A DNA stretch of 64,000 nt from Gnetum montanum (Eukaryota > Streptophyta > Gnetopsida > Gnetales > Gnetaceae): contig MNCI01004202.1 of the NCBI GenBank assembly GCA_015680685.1, positions 351 through 64,350 of the forward strand. The letters run 5' to 3'. Shown here one piece after another: positions 11,575-19,337 of this stretch (positions are counted from its first letter, which is position 1; each line of letters opens with the position of its first letter). The translations under genes and the position numbers were made by a program. A model generated the notes under the pieces. The model was not told where the DNA came from and made no database searches. It saw nothing but the letters and a program-made list of their open reading frames with translations.

Positions 11575-12397
11575 TGATGAACTGCAATATCGGGATTGCA
11601 ATATCGCATCCGCAATATCAGGTGCATGATATCGAATCCAACCATGTAATGTCAGATACTTAATATTAGGGCGGGTCTCCTTGCCTATAAATAAGAGGCA
11701 GTGCCCTTGGTTTTCACATTAGATAGTTAGTCCCTTAGCCAAACTCTTGCCNAGGAGACCCGCCCTAATATTAAGTATCTGACATTGCATGGTTGGATTC
11801 GATATCATGCACCTGATATTGCGGATGCGATATTGCAATCCCGATATTGCAGTTCATCANCTTATGATAAACCTTGCAGCATTCAAAATAGATTAATTAC
11901 CATTAATTATTATTTAATGCTTTCCTAGTTGATTAATGATTTCTCTCACCCTACATCTCTCTTAGTTAAATACACTTGGTACGACCACTTAGAGCATGCG
12001 TGTAGTTCTTGGTAACCTAGTAACGATTAGCATTTGGTAATCCTAGCAACGTTGCACTGGTTAAGGATGTGTACGACAAGTGGGAATGGATACTGGTGTT
12101 AGGAGTAATTAGAACTTAGTTAATGAGTAGTTAAATTAGATTAGTTACTTGGTTACCTCTCTTCCCCTCCTTACTAGTGTAGGATATAAAACACATAAAA
12201 GCTATAAAAATCATATGCCTCAAGCTTACTTAACCATACAATCATGACATATAAGTAAGTTTGGGAAGACAACGATTAACCAACCTATTATTGTTCCACA
12301 AAGGTGCATAGGCACTTAGTCCTTGGAATTCGACTAGATCATGCATGAAACGGTCATATTCGTATGATTGAGTGTAGGGGTACCTTTCTGCTCATCA
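11575..12397 (+). repeat. 3' LTR of element A
   Basis: It begins TGATGAACTGCAATATC and ends GGGGTACCTTTCTGCTCATCA, matching the TGATGA...TCATCA termini of the related elements. U3 is short: four CAATATC/GATATC palindromes at 11,583-11,635, then a TATA box CTATAAATAAGAGG near 11,685. Two single Ns (11,752 and 11,860) enclose a false-looking inverted segment, so the true length is shorter than shown. The base context after 12,397 is GCAAA; the matching target duplication on the left cannot be checked because that end is truncated. Confidence 0.85.
11753..11859. other. Probable assembly artefact: inverted copy of the LTR start
   Basis: Bounded by single Ns at 11,752 and 11,860, this 107-bp piece is the reverse complement of the first ~107 bp of the same LTR (11,575-11,681), ending GCAGTTCATCA. 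A piece this similar, inverted and placed between two gap characters is most simply a mis-joined contig end rather than a biological hairpin. Confidence 0.75.
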
Positions 12398-13780
12398 GCA
12401 AATAATCCTTTTAGGGTAAGGTCTCCTTAACAACCTTTATGGGGAATACATAATCTTATGAAGGTAATATTTCCTTAAAAATATTTATGAAGAAGAAATA
12501 ATATTTTGAAGGTAAGACTTCCTTAAAAATATTTATGAAGAAAAATTTTAGGCATGATTTGAGAACAAGATCTTGTAATTAATTTAAATACAACCGTGGA
12601 TTGAGAATAAGATCCAAAATCTTGTAATTAATTTAAATAGAGGTATGAGCTAAGAACATTATCTTGTAATTAATTTAAATAGAGGTATGAGCTAAGAACA
12701 ATATCTTGTAATTAAATAAAAGTGGTGCTTAATTATTATTCTATAATGAATATGAGCCCTTCTCGTGAAGTATTTTATACCATCATACCATTAGTCCATG
12801 TCCATGTCATGGAGTATTTCATACCATCCCTCCAAGTCTATCATGAATACATCTATTTCATGGCATCTTTTATGAATACATTTATCATGAATATGAATCC
12901 TTCTTATGGAGTATTCTATGACACCAATCCATACCATTCCTCCAAGTCTAGTCATGGAGCACTTGGAGTATTGGACTTGGACTATTATATACCATCCTTC
13001 AAGTCTAGTAATGGACTATATTCTACACCATCCCTCCAAGTCTATGATGCCTTCCCTATGGGAATGATAGAGAGAAGGTGTAAAGAGAAAACTACTTCAA
13101 AATTCTTAGCAACAGCACACTAAGCTCCCATCTAAGCTAAATAAAAATTATGTTACCTTTGTTTCTTGCCTATTTTTAGGGGTATTTGTTTGGTCACCTT
13201 TACAGGGTAGATTTGCTCATCGTAGCTACATCAACCAACACGGTCAACCCTAGTGGTTCCTCTAGTAGCTGTAGTAACTATGCTTTGCTCTTATCTACTA
13301 TGTCTATGTGGTGCTCTACCTTAGTTGGGCCAACTACCTCACACACCAATGGACAAAAGGCTATAGATTTTTCCTACATCTGTAGCCAGTGCCTCCTCCT
13401 AGCCTATGCTTTTTTCATGCTTTTTCTAAGCTTCGTAGGGCTAGCTTGATTTGTAGTTTTTTCAACTCTTGGAACTCATAATGTAGCTTGTGAAGGAGAG
13501 TTTGGTGACCTCTATGATGATGCCCGATTGGTTCCCAAGCTTCTACCTACACCAGTGTTGTGGTAGTTTCTGCCTTCTGTTTGGCATTGTTGGAATCCTA
13601 AGTGCATATCTTCACTTTTTCTATTAGACACAAATAAAGCACAAAAGGCTAGGGAAGCAAAGTAAGAGTCAACACTTTTGGGGCTTCTTCCCAAGGTTGG
13701 GATATTTTCCCAATACTTTCACTTATTCTCAAAATTAAGGTACCTCAAATCTCCCTACTATCGATTTTCATCTTTCAAAT
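12398..13780. repeat. Intervening AT-rich sequence with short tandem repeats
   Basis: Between element A and the LINE there is no recognisable gene. A 48-bp unit (AAGGTAA...TTCCTTAAAAATATTT) is repeated at 12,461 and 12,509. A 42-49-bp unit with ATCTTGTAATTAATTTAAAT recurs at 12,570, 12,619, 12,661 and 12,703. From 12,760 to 13,045 a degenerate motif around CCATCCCTCCAAGTCTA recurs several times, which explains the 133-codon open frame at 12,722-13,123. No protein family is recognisable there. Confidence 0.65.
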
Positions 13781-13950
13781 GATATTTTTGATTTTGTTTC
13801 AAAATATTTCACTACTTGCTTCATTTTCCTGCAAATATTATTGGTTTTTTACTCTATTCATCAAGTATGAACATGCAAGTCAAAAATATTATTTAGTCCC
13901 AAAGTATCCACATTTCCCATGCCCATTAGAATGCTTGGAATCTTATTCTT

Positions 13951-14806
13951 GTGGAACTCTTTGATGCTTCCCATGCTGAGAAGGCTCTTTCCATCCCAAT
14001 TTTTCTAGCACGTAATGCAACTCTTCTTACACAAGCTTGGACATTTGATTTTAATGTTAATGATCCACCCTATAAAATTATTCCCTGCGATCTTGAGCTA
14101 CCAAATCTCCCCTTAATGTTTTTCTCTATGGAGAGGGACATAGTGTGTACCCTAGGTTGTATTATTTCAAATCATGAAATTGAGGTTAATGGCAATGATA
14201 TATGTCACTATTGTATTGAACTTAATATCTCACAAAAAACATCTTAACCCTTACAGTAGATGGAAAATTCTTTACTCACAAAGTTGATTATTTTTATCTT
14301 CCTAATTCCTGCAACTAATGTCATCAGGCTGAGCATCACATTTCTACATGTTTCTTCTTAGCCAAGATAAAAAATAATTACTTGAGCTTAAAAAAATATG
14401 CTCATCATATGTTTTAGAGTTCCACCCATTACTAAAAAATTTCAATATTAGATTCTCTTCTAAAAGTGTCTCTAAACCTTCATCCTCTTCTAGTCCTTCC
14501 AAGTAGTTGCAAGTACCACAGATTGCCTCAATTATCAAGGTATCATCTAAAGAACAAGCTAGATCTTCCATATCATTTAAGGACTCAATTAAAAATTATG
14601 AGTTTGTAAAAACCGATGGAAGGAAAAGAGTTAAGGCATCATCACCTAAAGTTCCACAATTTACTTCTTCCCTAAAGATTAATTCTGCTTCATTAGTTAC
14701 TACAAGAAGCTCTTTTTCTATTTTCTCATATACCATGGAAGTTAACACTTTAAATTTACAAACTTTTGAAGGTCTTTCACAAGACACTTCCTTTCCTTGT
14801 ACATGA
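13951..14806 (+). pseudogene. LINE ORF1 (DUF4283-like, zinc knuckle), decayed
   Basis: Frame 13,951-14,247 contains LELPNLPLMFF followed by LGCIISNHEIEVNG, the pattern of plant L1-type LINE ORF1 proteins (DUF4283 region). Shortly downstream, near 14,310-14,350, a CX2CX4HX4C zinc knuckle can be read with one stop inside it. The C-terminal frame 14,507-14,806 has the basic, serine-rich tail typical of these proteins. Its TGA overlaps the ATG of ORF2 (ATGA at 14,803-14,806). Several frameshifts are present. The role would be RNA binding in LINE transposition. Confidence 0.7.
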
Positions 14807-15888
14807 ACATCTTATCTTAGAATGTTTGAGGCCTAACTAATCAGCTTTGGTGTAAACCTGCAAGCAATTTTTTCTCTAGTTTAAATATTATCTTTAATGT
14901 TGTTCTTTTTCAAGAGATTAAGATTTTGGCTAATCATTTATCTCTTTCAACCCATTGGTTTCTTTCTCACTCTTTAGTTATTGCTAATTCCCATGAGTTG
15001 GAAAAGGAGGTGCAGCAATTCTCTTTTCCTCTTATTAGAAAGATAAAATTATTCAAGGTGGTTTTGATTCAGGGCATAAAGTTACTTGGGCAATCTTCTC
15101 CTCCTCACATGATCCTTTTGGTGTATGTTCAGTTTATGCTCCTAATGATTCTATAGAATGTGCTCTATTATGGCAAGAACTTGTAATGTCTCTTCCCTCT
15201 ATGCCTTGGATTTTTGAAAGGGATTTTAATATGAGAAATTTTTGAGATGATAAGGTGGGTATGTGCCTTTTCATCTTCCAAATTATGAGTATCAAAATTG
15301 ATCTTATTTTAATGATAAATTTTATCTTACTAATGGTGATGGAACTTCTACTAGTAATCTTCTTCATAGATATACCTAGATTAATCTTCGTCTAGGGCAA
15401 TCTTGCATTTACAATTGATTGGATAGGTTTTACTTTTTCACTCTTTCTTTTTGCAAGCTTCTTTTACTACTATTTTTCATCAACATGTAACCTTGTCAGA
15501 TCATTTCCCCATCACCATGTCTATTTAAATTAATGGTAGTTACCTTAGACATAATTTCCATATCTTTTGGTTAAATAGTAATTAAGTAATTATTTCTCTT
15601 CTCCTACTGCACAAAAAATTCTCTCTAGCCTTTGGAATGTTGAACCAAGGCCCTTAGGTCAACTAGGATGGATTCAATGGTGGCATCATGCTACTTGTAG
15701 AGTGCAAACTTTTGCTCACTATTATGGTAAGAAAGTGGCTCTCATGCTAGACTAGAGTATGATAACATTTAATCTATTATTAACCATCTTTCTAATCAGT
15801 TGGTTCAAGATCATTTCAATTCTCAAGTTCATCAGGACTTGGTGAGAGCATCATCGGCTTTTCAATAGTGGGATATTTATAGGATTTT
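14803..15888 (+). pseudogene. LINE ORF2, apurinic-type endonuclease domain
   Basis: From the ATG at 14,803 the translation opens with an ILSWNVRGL-like segment (two W/R codons now stops). It continues with a VLFQEIKI motif (LQE-type catalytic Glu), VCSVYAPND, PSMPWIFERDFNM (the GDFN box, G changed to R) and then QLDRFY and LSDHFPITM. These are the ordered EN motifs of L1-type LINEs. Multiple stops break it. The sequence is cut at about 15,888 by the Penelope-like block, and a likely continuation lies at 24,535-24,630. No LINE reverse transcriptase is seen in the window. Confidence 0.78.
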
Positions 15889-15962
15889 GCTTATAAAATT
15901 TTAGGGAGATCTCGTGCGATTTAGGCAAGGAACGGGAAGCAGCAAAAAAGATTAAAATCAAA
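15889..15962 (-). repeat. Inverted copy of the Penelope unit terminus
   Basis: These ~74 bases are the reverse complement of the segment that recurs downstream of each left ribozyme (16,371-16,440, 17,980-18,047, 19,340-19,412: GCTTCCCGTTCCTTGCC, GCACGAGATCTCCCTAAAA). They lie at the junction with the LINE endonuclease, so they mark the left end of the block. Inverted, 5'-truncated copies at one end are a recognised feature of Penelope insertions. Confidence 0.82.
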
Positions 15963-16510
15963 AACCCTACACTTGTCGGCTTTTGCCCAAAAAGTTCCGA
16001 CCTTCTGTGGCGTTGACCTTTTCACCCTTAAGATTGTAAGCTAATTTTGCCAGGTTCCCTTCCCACCCCCATTCGGCCTGTACGATTGGGGCGTTCCTAT
16101 TTTTTCGGTCTTATCTCTATTTTTTCGGTCTTATCTCTATCCCTATTTTTTCGGTCTTATCTCTATCCCTATCTTTCAAAGTTGGGAGAGTTTAGATTAT
16201 AAATTGTTAGGGACTGGCATCCTCATCCTTTGCCACTGCAGCTTCGGCTGCTCTGCTCCATTACTGATCCACACTGATGAGGGGTGAAACTCCCCGAAAA
16301 CGTTTTGTGGGGTGATTAAGTAATGTTTGATGAGTTTTTCTTTTCTTAAGGTTCAGATTTTAATCAGTTTTTGATTTTAATCTTTTTTGTTGCTTCCCGT
16401 TCCTTGCCTAAACCGCACGAGATCTCCCTAAAATTTTATAAGCTAAAATTTTATAAGCTAAAATTTTTTCGGTCTTATCTCTATTCCTATTTTTTCGGTC
16501 TTATCTCTAT
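15963..16510 (+). repeat. Penelope pseudo-LTR unit 1 (RT-tail remnant, 3' UTR, ribozyme)
   Basis: It starts with a decayed RT C-terminus (PTLVGFCPKSSDLL) and the stretch ACCCCCATTCGGCCTG. That stretch is nearly the same as the last codons of the intact RT ORF at 23,845-23,871. A (TTTTTTCGGTCTTATCTCTAT) minisatellite and a hammerhead at 16,269 follow, then the terminal GATCTCCCTAAAATTTTATAAGC. A single N ends it at 16,511. Confidence 0.8.
16269..16310 (+). ncRNA. Hammerhead ribozyme 1 (minimal type I)
   Basis: Stem I CCACA (16,269-16,273) pairs with TGTGG (16,306-16,310). The core CTGATGA is at 16,274-16,280, stem II is GGGG/CCCC with a 7-nt loop, then GAAA, and a stem III of one base pair closed by ACGT. 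The predicted cleavage follows T at 16,305 (NUH = TTT). Such short stem III hammerheads are the form known from Penelope-like elements and act best as dimers. Confidence 0.85.
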
Positions 16511-17092
16511 NCAGCATTTCGCTGATCTCTTCGGCTCTGGTTTTTCAACCAGTGCTTGTTGCAGCTCCCTCGCCAGTTCAGCTCCCTTCTTCTCTCTTTC
16601 TTTCCTTTTCGGGTTTCCATTTCAGTAGCTGTTCGTTTGGAAGCTCTGCACTTGCCGCCGCCGCCTCTGCTGTTCCTGTGCTACCGCCTCTGTCGCCGCC
16701 ACCGCCCCTTCTGCCGCCACCGCGTTACCGCCGCCGCCAGACAGCTGTTGGTGCCTCAGCCGCCGCTTGTGCAGCTTTCTCTTTCTCTTTCTCTGCTTTC
16801 GACGCTGCTATTTTTATGGCTTCCCCTCTCTTCTTCCTCTACCGTTTTCTTCACGTGGCTGTTCTGTGATTGCTGCTGCCATTGCTTTCCTTGCTGCTGC
16901 ACTTGCCGGGTCGGGTTCTTTTGTCTTCATCGCCTTGCAATCGTCGGGTAGAAACTTCTGTTTCGCATACGCCGTGCCACCACCGGGTTGAAGCATCTGC
17001 TTCCTTATACGCCGCGCTACCGCCGCCGCTGTTCAGCTTTTGCAGCCTCTTTTACAGTTTTCAGCCTCCATCTTCCCTTCTCCTTCTTCTTC

Positions 17093-17161
17093 CTCCTTCT
17101 TCTTCTTCTTTTTCTTTTTTTTCTTCTTCTTCTTCTTCTTCTTCTTCTTCTTCTTCTTCTG
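17093..17161 (+). repeat. (TTC)n microsatellite in Penelope unit 2
   Basis: A TTC/TTT-rich run follows the GC-rich body. The matching run in unit 3 (18,833-18,889) is shorter, which is the clearest length difference between the two units. The tract creates false poly-Phe, poly-Leu, poly-Lys and poly-Arg open frames on both strands. Confidence 0.9.
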
Positions 17162-17508
17162 CTGTTTCTGGGAGTGTTCTGATTTGGTCTTCGTTCGGTT
17201 GGACCCCTCATGTCTGTCTGTTTGTTCATACATGGGGGCTCTCCTAAACCCTACACTTGTCGGCTTTTGCCCAAAAAGTTCCGACCTTTCTGTGGCGTTG
17301 ACCTTTTCACCCTTAAGATTGTAAGCTAATTTTGCCAGGTTCCCTTCCCACCCCCATTCGGCCTGTACGATTGGGGCATTCCTATTTTTTCGGTCTTATC
17401 TCTATCCCTATCTTTCAAAGTTGGGAGAGTTTAAGATTATAAATTGTTAGGGACTGGCATCCTCATCCTTTGCCACTGCAGCTTCGGCTGCTCTGCTCCA
17501 TTACTGAT

Positions 17509-17550
17509 CCACACTGATGAGGGGTGAAACTCCTCGAAAACGTTTTGTGG
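17509..17550 (+). ncRNA. Hammerhead ribozyme 2
   Basis: Same fold as copy 1: CCACA/TGTGG stem I, CTGATGA, stem II, GAAA, ACGT-capped stem III. One C-to-T change in stem II (CCTC) leaves a G.U wobble, so pairing is kept. Predicted cleavage after 17,545. It sits between the RT-tail remnant of unit 2 and the ORF1 start copy. Confidence 0.85.
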
Positions 17551-17873
17551 GGTGATAAAGTAATGTTTGATGAGTTTTTCTTTTCTTAAGGTTCAGATTT
17601 TAATCAGTTTTTGCTGCTTCCCGTTCCTTGCCTAAACCGCACGAGATCTCCCTAAAATTTTATAAGCTAAAATTTTATAAACTCCATGATCTTCAATCCA
17701 CTGAAGAGCCTCCCATCCCTCCTATTCTTGAAGAAATGATCCTTTCGGCCGCAAAAGGTTTCCGTAAACTTANAATCTTTCAAAGTTGGGAGAGTTTAAG
17801 ATTATAAATTGTTAGGGATTGGCATCCTCATCCTTTGCCACTGCAGCTTCGGCTGCTCTGCTCCATTACTGAT

Positions 17874-17915
17874 CCACACTGATGAGGGGTGAAACTCCCT
17901 GAAAACGTTTTGTGG
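17874..17915 (+). ncRNA. Hammerhead ribozyme 3
   Basis: Core CTGATGA at 17,879-17,885, stem I CCACA/TGTGG. Stem II carries a terminal C-to-T change next to GAAA (a G.U pair). Predicted cleavage after 17,910. With ribozyme 4 it bounds a 1,362-nt segment containing no gap character. Confidence 0.85.
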
Positions 17916-18832
17916 GGTGATAAAGTAATGTTTGATGAGTTTTTCTTTTCTTAAGGTTCAGATTTTAATCAGTTTTTGATTTTAATCTTTTTTGCTGCTT
18001 CCTGTTCCTTGCCTAAACCGCACGAGATCTCCCTAAAATTTTATAAGCTAAATCTTTTTTCTATCTCGTTGCTTGGGTAAGGTTGTTCTCTGCTTTCAGC
18101 AACCCTGTTCGTTGCTGCTGCTTTTGGAGCCTTTCCATTTCTTTTGGTCAGTTCTCCTTTTTTGCAGGTTCATTGCAGGATCATCACGGTTGATCGCGTT
18201 GTTGGATTTGCGAACCAGGTCATGAGGCTATTTTTTAGCTCCGTGCCTTGGCAAATCGCCCAGCATTTCGCTGATCTCTTCGGCTCTGGTTTTTCAACCA
18301 GTGCTTGTTGCAGCTCCCTCGCCAGTTCAGCTCCCTTCTTCTCTCTTTCTTTCCTTTTCGGGTTTCCATTTCAGTAGCTGTTCGTTTGGAAGCTCTGCGC
18401 TTGCCGCCGCCGCCTCTGCTGTTCCTGTGCCGCAACCTCTGTCGCCGCTGCCGCCCCTTCTGCCACCGCCGCGTTACCGCCGCCGCCAGACAGCTGTTGG
18501 TGCCTCAGCCGCCGCTTGTGCAGCTTTCTCTTTCTCTTTCTCTGCTTCCGACGCTGCTATTTTTATGGCTTCCCCTCTCTTCTTCCTCTACCGTTTTCTT
18601 CACGTGGTTGTTCTGTGATTGCTGCTGCCATTGCTTTCCTTGCTGCTGCACTTGCCGGGTCGGGTTCTTTTGTCTTCATCGCCTTGCAATCGCTGAGTAG
18701 AAACTTCTGTTTCGCATACGCCGTGCCACCGCCGGGTTGAAGCATCTGCTTCCTTATACGCCGCGCTACCGCCGCCGCTGTTCAGCTTTTGCAGCCTCTT
18801 TTACAGTTTTCAGCCTCCGTCTTCCCTTCTCC

Positions 18833-18889
18833 TTCTTCTTCCTCCTTCTTCTTCTTCTTTTTCTTTTTCTTCTTCTTCTTCTTCTTCTG
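18833..18889 (+). repeat. (TTC)n microsatellite in Penelope unit 3
   Basis: Same position as the tract in unit 2 but shorter, directly before TGCTGTTTCTGGGAGTG. Length variation suggests that the two units are separate copies or alleles and not one sequence duplicated verbatim by the assembler. Confidence 0.9.
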
Positions 18890-19235
18890 CTGTTTCTGGG
18901 AGTGTTCTGATTTGGTCTTCGTTCGGTTGGACCCCTCATGTCTATCTGTTTGTTCATACATGGGGGCTCTCCTAAACCCTACACTTGTCAGCTTTTGCCC
19001 AAAAAGTTCTGACCTTCTGTGGCGTTGACCTTTTCACCCTTAAGATTGTAAGCTAATTTTGCCAGGTTCCCTTCCCACCCCCATTCGGCCTGTACGATTG
19101 GGGCGTTCCTATTTTTTCGGTCTTATCTCTATCCCTATCTTTCAAAGTTGGGAGAGTTTAAGATTATAAATTGTTAGGGACTAGCATCCTCATCCTTTGC
19201 CACTGCAGCTTCGGCTGCTCTGCTCCATTACTGAT

Positions 19236-19277
19236 CCACACTGATGAGGGGTGAAACTCCCCGAAAACGTTTTGTGG
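19236..19277 (+). ncRNA. Hammerhead ribozyme 4
   Basis: Core CTGATGA at 19,241-19,247, stem I CCACA/TGTGG, stem II GGGG/CCCC, GAAA, and an ACGT loop on stem III. Predicted cleavage after 19,272. It lies 61 bases upstream of the first possible ORF1 start at 19,338, so cleavage would define the 5' end of the ORF1-RT transcript. Confidence 0.87.
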
Positions 19278-19337
19278 GGTGATAAAGTAATGTTTGATGA
19301 GTTTTTCTTTTCTTAAGGTTCAGATTTTAATCAGTTT

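Larger units (their letters stand above)
3270..12397 (+). mobile_element. Athila-like Ty3/gypsy element A (decayed, 5' truncated)
   Basis: The order is LTR remnant, gag, protease, RT, RNase H, integrase, ~1.9 kb of noncoding 3' region, polypurine tract and 3' LTR. The RT motif FMDDFSTYG and the protease core LLDLGSG fit the Athila-type branch of plant Ty3/gypsy elements. Every ORF is broken by stops, and many are one transition away from a sense codon (TAG/TAA for CAG/CAA/TGG). The 5' LTR lacks its U3, the primer-binding site and gag N-terminus are missing, and a single N at 4,456 hides about 75 bp of gag judged against element E. It cannot be autonomous as read. Confidence 0.9.
16512..17772 (+). 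repeat. Penelope unit 2 (GC-rich body, RT tail, ribozyme, start of ORF1)
   Basis: Nearly identical to 18,261-19,515: GC- and CpG-rich body with CCGCCGCC repeats, a (TTC)n tract, RT-tail remnant (ALLNPTLVGFCPKSS at about 17,235), ribozyme at 17,509 and the first codons of ORF1. It is bounded by single Ns at 16,511 and 17,773. It could be a true tandem copy, an allelic copy placed in line, or an unresolved duplicate contig. Confidence 0.75.
17774..19337 (+). repeat. Penelope unit 3: ribozyme-bounded 1,362-nt monomer (retrozyme-like)
   Basis: This is the only left unit with no N inside. It runs from the ribozyme at 17,874 through a TC-rich segment, the GC-rich CCGCCGCC body (18,260-18,800), a (TTC)n tract and the RT-tail remnant (18,961-19,110) to the next ribozyme at 19,236. 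The two predicted cleavage sites (17,910/17,911 and 19,272/19,273) are 1,362 nt apart. There is no room for an RT body. It therefore resembles a non-autonomous, ribozyme-delimited retroelement that would depend on the RT encoded downstream. Short ORFs in the GC-rich body overlap in several frames and look like by-products of composition. Confidence 0.7.

Noticed and set aside
11140-11577. 145-codon frame before the A LTR as an env-like gene
   Set aside because: It has no signal peptide or clear membrane segment, and the related segments in C and E are not open; treated as conserved noncoding 3' sequence.
11575-11859. Large hairpin or MITE-like inverted repeat in the LTR of element A
   Set aside because: The inverted arm is enclosed by two single Ns and is a direct reverse copy of the LTR start, so an assembly error is simpler.
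12722-13123. 133-codon open frame as a gene
   Set aside because: It is made of degenerate copies of a short DNA repeat (CCATCCCTCCAAGTCTA), which explains its length.
16552-16991. Overlapping 70-130-codon frames in the GC-rich Penelope leader (repeated at 18,301-18,740)
   Set aside because: Three frames are open at once, as expected from high GC and few stops; none has a family signature. A regulatory role for the DNA is more likely.
17017-17233. Minus-strand poly-Arg and poly-Lys open frames (also 18,766-18,957) and plus-strand poly-Phe/Leu frames
   Set aside because: They are translations of the (TTC)n microsatellite in every frame; no start context or conserved sequence supports a protein.
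17238-17256. Telomere-like CCTAAACCCTA in the Penelope units (also 23,704)
   Set aside because: It is a single copy that corresponds to the LLNP codons of the RT C-terminus, not a telomere repeat array.
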